Part shown: positions 33,140 to 35,706 of the stretch, one piece after another
Position numbering within the stretch: the first letter of the stretch is position 1
How the letters are laid out: the number at the start of each line of letters is the position of its first letter
Origin: Pedobacter sp.
Lineage (GTDB): Bacteria > Bacteroidota > Bacteroidia > Sphingobacteriales > Sphingobacteriaceae
DNA length: 35,706 nucleotides
NCBI GenBank assembly: GCA_014377665.1
Contig: JACMPF010000185.1
Span: 1 to 35,706, forward strand
Direction of reading: 5' to 3'
Notes under the pieces: model-generated
Told to the model about the DNA's origin: nothing
Database searches by the model: none
The model's input: the letters and a program-made list of their open reading frames with translations, nothing else
Position numbers and translations under genes: made by a program

Positions 33140-33660
33140 TACAATAATTGTTTAATGCTATGTTTTACTCGTTCAAAACAAATTTTTAACCATTCAGTAT
33201 ATTTATACTGATTCTCTTGCATATCCTTAGAAAGCGCTTCCATAGATATATATTTAAATGCCGAAACTTCTAACGGATCAGGAATTGGCAAATCATCGCT
33301 AACTCCGAAATAAACGTGATCATATTCATTCTCTGCTATCCCGCCAAATAATTGGGCTTTATAAGTAAAGTTGAATGCATATTGCAAATCACATTCCATA
33401 CCCATCTCTTCCTTAAGCCTACGATGAGCCGCATCTACAGTTTCCTCTCCTAATCTTGGATGGCTACAACAGGTATTGGTCCATTTGCCACCCGAGTGGT
33501 ACTTATCAATAGCACGTTGCTGAAGTAACAACTCACCAGCTTTATTAAAGATAAAAACTGAAAATGCCCTATGAAGTTTACCATGAACATGGGCATCCAT
33601 TTTATCCATAGTTCCCAATACATTGTCTTCAATATCAACAAGGATTACTTGTTCATTCAT
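33139..33660 (-). CDS. idi: Isopentenyl-diphosphate delta-isomerase type I
   Basis: 173 residues, a Nudix-fold enzyme. The catalytic cysteine is Cys65 in TNTCCSHP, and the glutamate-rich Nudix stretch is RRLKEEMGMECDL. It interconverts isopentenyl and dimethylallyl diphosphate, supplying the carotenoid pathway. The start overlaps the upstream unknown gene by four bases (ATGA), and its stop overlaps crtZ by one. Within the operon it is the precursor-supply step. Confidence 0.92.
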   Translation of the reverse strand: MNEQVILVDIEDNVLGTMDKMDAHVHGKLHRAFSVFIFNKAGELLLQQRAIDKYHSGGKWTNTCCSHPRLGEETVDAAHRRLKEEMGMECDLQYAFNFTYKAQLFGGIAENEYDHVYFGVSDDLPIPDPLEVSAFKYISMEALSKDMQENQYKYTEWLKICFERVKHSIKQLL

Positions 33661-34157
33661 TTTGTTAATTTCTTTAGTTCAGTTATGCTACAATATTTAG
33701 AATCAGATAAGTAGGTTAATATTCGATTTTTCAATTCGGTATCTTTAATAGTACTATACCCATTTATCAACTTCGTTTTATCTATAAAAATTTCTTCATC
33801 GTACCCCAAAAATCCTGGCAAATTACTCTGAATGGAAAATCTCAAAAACCGAAGCTCCAAGTCGTCAGGATCCCTGACTATTGATTCCTCTATCAGTATT
33901 TTTCCATTTCGGAATTTTTCGAGTTTATTAAAAGGATTGAATACATGCTTTGCTAAAATCATCTCTGCAACTCCTTTGTAACACAACAAAATAGGACTGG
34001 AGTTATTATCAACCTCCGACAATGCCCTTGAAAACTTCTCCGCTGCTGATTTATTGCTAGCAGCTTCATAGAATAGACTTCTTACTACTTCAACTTTTGG
34101 CTCATTTTTAGAAATCATACCCATCAAGATTGTCGTGATAAAAAGGAATTTATTCAT
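33657..34157 (-). CDS. Conserved hypothetical protein inside the carotenoid operon
   Basis: 166 residues with an N-terminal hydrophobic stretch (MNKFLFITTILMGM) that may be a signal peptide or anchor. The rest is helical, with RSLFYEAASNKSAAEKFSRA and HVFNPFNKLEKFRNGKILIE followed by RDPDDLELRFLRFSIQSNLP, a pattern of paired helices somewhat like TPR proteins. It overlaps crtB upstream and idi downstream, each by four bases (ATGA), so it is locked into the operon. I recall similar proteins in Bacteroidota crt clusters but no function. Confidence 0.65.
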   Translation of the reverse strand: MNKFLFITTILMGMISKNEPKVEVVRSLFYEAASNKSAAEKFSRALSEVDNNSSPILLCYKGVAEMILAKHVFNPFNKLEKFRNGKILIEESIVRDPDDLELRFLRFSIQSNLPGFLGYDEEIFIDKTKLINGYSTIKDTELKNRILTYLSDSKYCSITELKKLTK

Positions 34158-34990
34158 ATGGCATTCATTTTATAGCGCAGCATGGAGTCAAACATTAAAC
34201 CAAATTTCTGTCTGTTCGAGATTCTAATCCTCTCAGACATTACCTTTTCAGCATTACATTTTTTTATCTTATTGAAAAGCTTCTTATAATAAATGTAAGC
34301 TAGGTAAACTCCACTTCCTGATGTTGAGGGTAACCTTTTGATTCCCTCTAAACCCTCTTTAAAGTCCTGCTCGATATCCTGTTCAATTAACAACTTCTCT
34401 GCGTTGGTGAACTTTGAGAGATCTAAGTTAGGAAAATAATTGCGACTAAGATTTTGATAATCGGCTTTTAAATCTCTAAGAAAATTAATTTTTTGAAAAG
34501 CGGATCCCAGTTTCATTGCAGAATGTTTCAATTTTTCGTAGGTAACCTCGTCGCCATTTGTGAATACCCGCAAACACATTAAGCCCACAACCTGAGCAGA
34601 ACCAAGGATATATTGATCAAATGTTTCTAATGTATATTCCGTCCGCTTCAAATCCATTTTCATGCTTTCCAAAAACAGCTCGATCAGTTCCATCTCTATT
34701 TTAAATTCATTTACTACCTGTTGAAAGGAATTTAAAACAGGGTTCAAGCTTATCCCATGAGCAATTGCTTCCAAACAATCAGTCCTAAACTTTTCAAGCA
34801 GATACTCTTTGTCGTAATCGTGAAAGCTATCAACTATTTCATCTGCTAAACGAACAAAACCATAAATCGAGTATATTGGATTACGAAGTTTTTTATTTAA
34901 GAAAAGTATGCCAAGAGAAAAGCTGGTACTGTAGCTTTTAGTAGTTAGCTTACTGCAATCGGCAGAAAGCTTATCGAACATGTCTTTCAT
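34154..34990 (-). CDS. crtB: Phytoene synthase
   Basis: 278 residues. Both Asp-rich diphosphate-binding motifs are present: RLADEIVDSF (Asp50, Asp54) and FLRDLKADYQNLSRNYFP (Asp173, Asp177). SYSTSFSLGILFL is the usual N-terminal motif. It joins two geranylgeranyl diphosphates into phytoene at the membrane surface. It starts three bases after the crtI stop, and its stop overlaps the next gene (ATGA). Squalene synthases are relatives, but the motifs and neighbours favour phytoene synthase. Confidence 0.9.
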   Translation of the reverse strand: MKDMFDKLSADCSKLTTKSYSTSFSLGILFLNKKLRNPIYSIYGFVRLADEIVDSFHDYDKEYLLEKFRTDCLEAIAHGISLNPVLNSFQQVVNEFKIEMELIELFLESMKMDLKRTEYTLETFDQYILGSAQVVGLMCLRVFTNGDEVTYEKLKHSAMKLGSAFQKINFLRDLKADYQNLSRNYFPNLDLSKFTNAEKLLIEQDIEQDFKEGLEGIKRLPSTSGSGVYLAYIYYKKLFNKIKKCNAEKVMSERIRISNRQKFGLMFDSMLRYKMNAI

Positions 34991-34993
34991 AAA

Positions 34994-35706
34994 TTAGGTT
35001 TTTAAATAGTTAATCAATTGTTTAGCAGCTACATTACCGGATATTATTGAAGGAGGTACTCCCGGACCGGGCACAGTGAGTTGACCTGCGTAATATAAAT
35101 TGGGGATCTTTTTATTGCGAATCGATGGTTTTAGATTTGCCGTTTGCATCAGCGTATTAGCTAAACCATAGGCATTTCCTTTGTATGAATTATAATCTAC
35201 CTTAAAGTCTTCAATGCAGTAACTCTTAATATAGTCAATATTGTTTCTTATATCGTCACCAGTATATTTTTCTAACCTATCCATAATCATATCGAAGTAC
35301 TTTGAACGCAAAGCATCAGTGTCTTCAAGATCGGTAGCCAGTGGCATCAAAAGGAAAAGGTTTTCATGGCCTTCAGGAGCAACACTATCGTCAGTTTTCG
35401 AAGGACAACATACATAAAACAATGGTTTAGCAGGCCACTTTGGATCCTTATAAATCTCTATAGCGTGCAGTTTCAAATCCTCATCAAAAAATAGGGTATG
35501 GTGATTCAAACGGTCTACTCTTTTGGTCACTCCAATATAGAAAATCAAACATGAAGGTGCAAGTACTCTCTTATCCCAATATTTTTCTTCGTAATTGTTA
35601 GTTCCTGTTAGCAATAGCTCCTTTTCAATGTGGTGATAATCTGCGGATGCAATAACACCGTCAAAGCTTTTCTTAAACGTATCAAATCCTAATTCTACAG
35701 CGGAAT
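34994..35706 (-). CDS. crtI: Phytoene desaturase, C-terminal part (cut by window edge)
   Basis: The frame stays open to the right edge. About 237 codons are visible, beginning within VELGFDTFKKSFDGVIASAD, then YHHIEKELLLTG. The visible part is the C-terminal half of a CrtI-type amine oxidase fold, ending with NLYYAGQLTVPGPGVPPSII, the FAD-binding tail in which the family places TxPGxGxP. CrtI dehydrogenates phytoene to lycopene (or neurosporene). First visible gene of the carotenoid operon; its N-terminal Rossmann motif lies outside the window, so the start cannot be given. Confidence 0.9.
   Translation of the reverse strand, partial: SAVELGFDTFKKSFDGVIASADYHHIEKELLLTGTNNYEEKYWDKRVLAPSCLIFYIGVTKRVDRLNHHTLFFDEDLKLHAIEIYKDPKWPAKPLFYVCCPSKTDDSVAPEGHENLFLLMPLATDLEDTDALRSKYFDMIMDRLEKYTGDDIRNNIDYIKSYCIEDFKVDYNSYKGNAYGLANTLMQTANLKPSIRNKKIPNLYYAGQLTVPGPGVPPSIISGNVAAKQLINYLKT

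Overview
The window comes from a Bacteroidota genome, most likely the family Sphingobacteriaceae (Pedobacter or Mucilaginibacter type). Evidence: a CHU_C/gliding-type C-terminal sorting domain, a DUF5686 remnant, a family-71/99-like glycosidase, a GxGYxYP protein, promoter-like TAnnTTTG elements instead of clear Shine-Dalgarno starts, AT-rich DNA, and a crtI-crtB-idi-crtZ carotenoid operon. The assignment rests on recalled families, not on a search.

Layout. 1-481: a badly decayed DUF5686 gene. 621-4649 (minus): tRNA pseudouridine synthase TruC, a GH42-type beta-galactosidase and a secreted GH71/99-like hydrolase. 4764-9136 (plus): a tightly coupled run of a secreted EEP nuclease/phosphatase, a secreted cyclophilin, a triple-PAS histidine kinase and an SMP-30-like lactonase. 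9161-12268 (minus): an MFS exporter and a GxGYxYP putative glycosidase. 12342-15965: a second, larger GH-like protein whose 3' end overlaps, tail to tail, a CHU_C repeat surface protein. There is no SusC/SusD pair anywhere, so this is a set of carbohydrate genes and not a classical polysaccharide-utilisation locus.

16.1-21.5 kb is a graveyard: a dinB with a lost start codon and a frameshift, a methyltransferase with its core deleted, an efflux operon reduced to a fused RND-permease/TolC scar, and a truncated TetR regulator that still has palindromic operator-like sites. Intact DsbD (two genes) sits among these.

21.5-29.6 kb is a hexuronate module. A LacI regulator, KDG kinase and KDPG aldolase lie on plus; tagaturonate reductase, a hexuronate MFS transporter and a GH36/27-type alpha-galactosidase lie on minus. 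Both arms carry nearly the same 16-bp LacI/PurR-like operator (13 of 16 identical) at a similar distance upstream of a promoter-like element. Together they would import galacturonate, reduce tagaturonate to altronate, and convert KDG via KDPG to pyruvate and glyceraldehyde 3-phosphate. The isomerase (UxaC) and dehydratase (UxaA) are not here.

29.7-32.6 kb (minus): cysE-cysM (cysteine synthesis) and a HipA-like kinase overlapping a DUF3037 gene. 32.6-35.7 kb (minus): the carotenoid operon crtI (cut by the window edge)-crtB-unknown-idi-crtZ, with overlapping or almost abutting genes. It should make phytoene, desaturate it and hydroxylate beta-carotene; no lycopene cyclase is visible in the window. 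No tRNA, rRNA, CRISPR array or insertion sequence was recognised.
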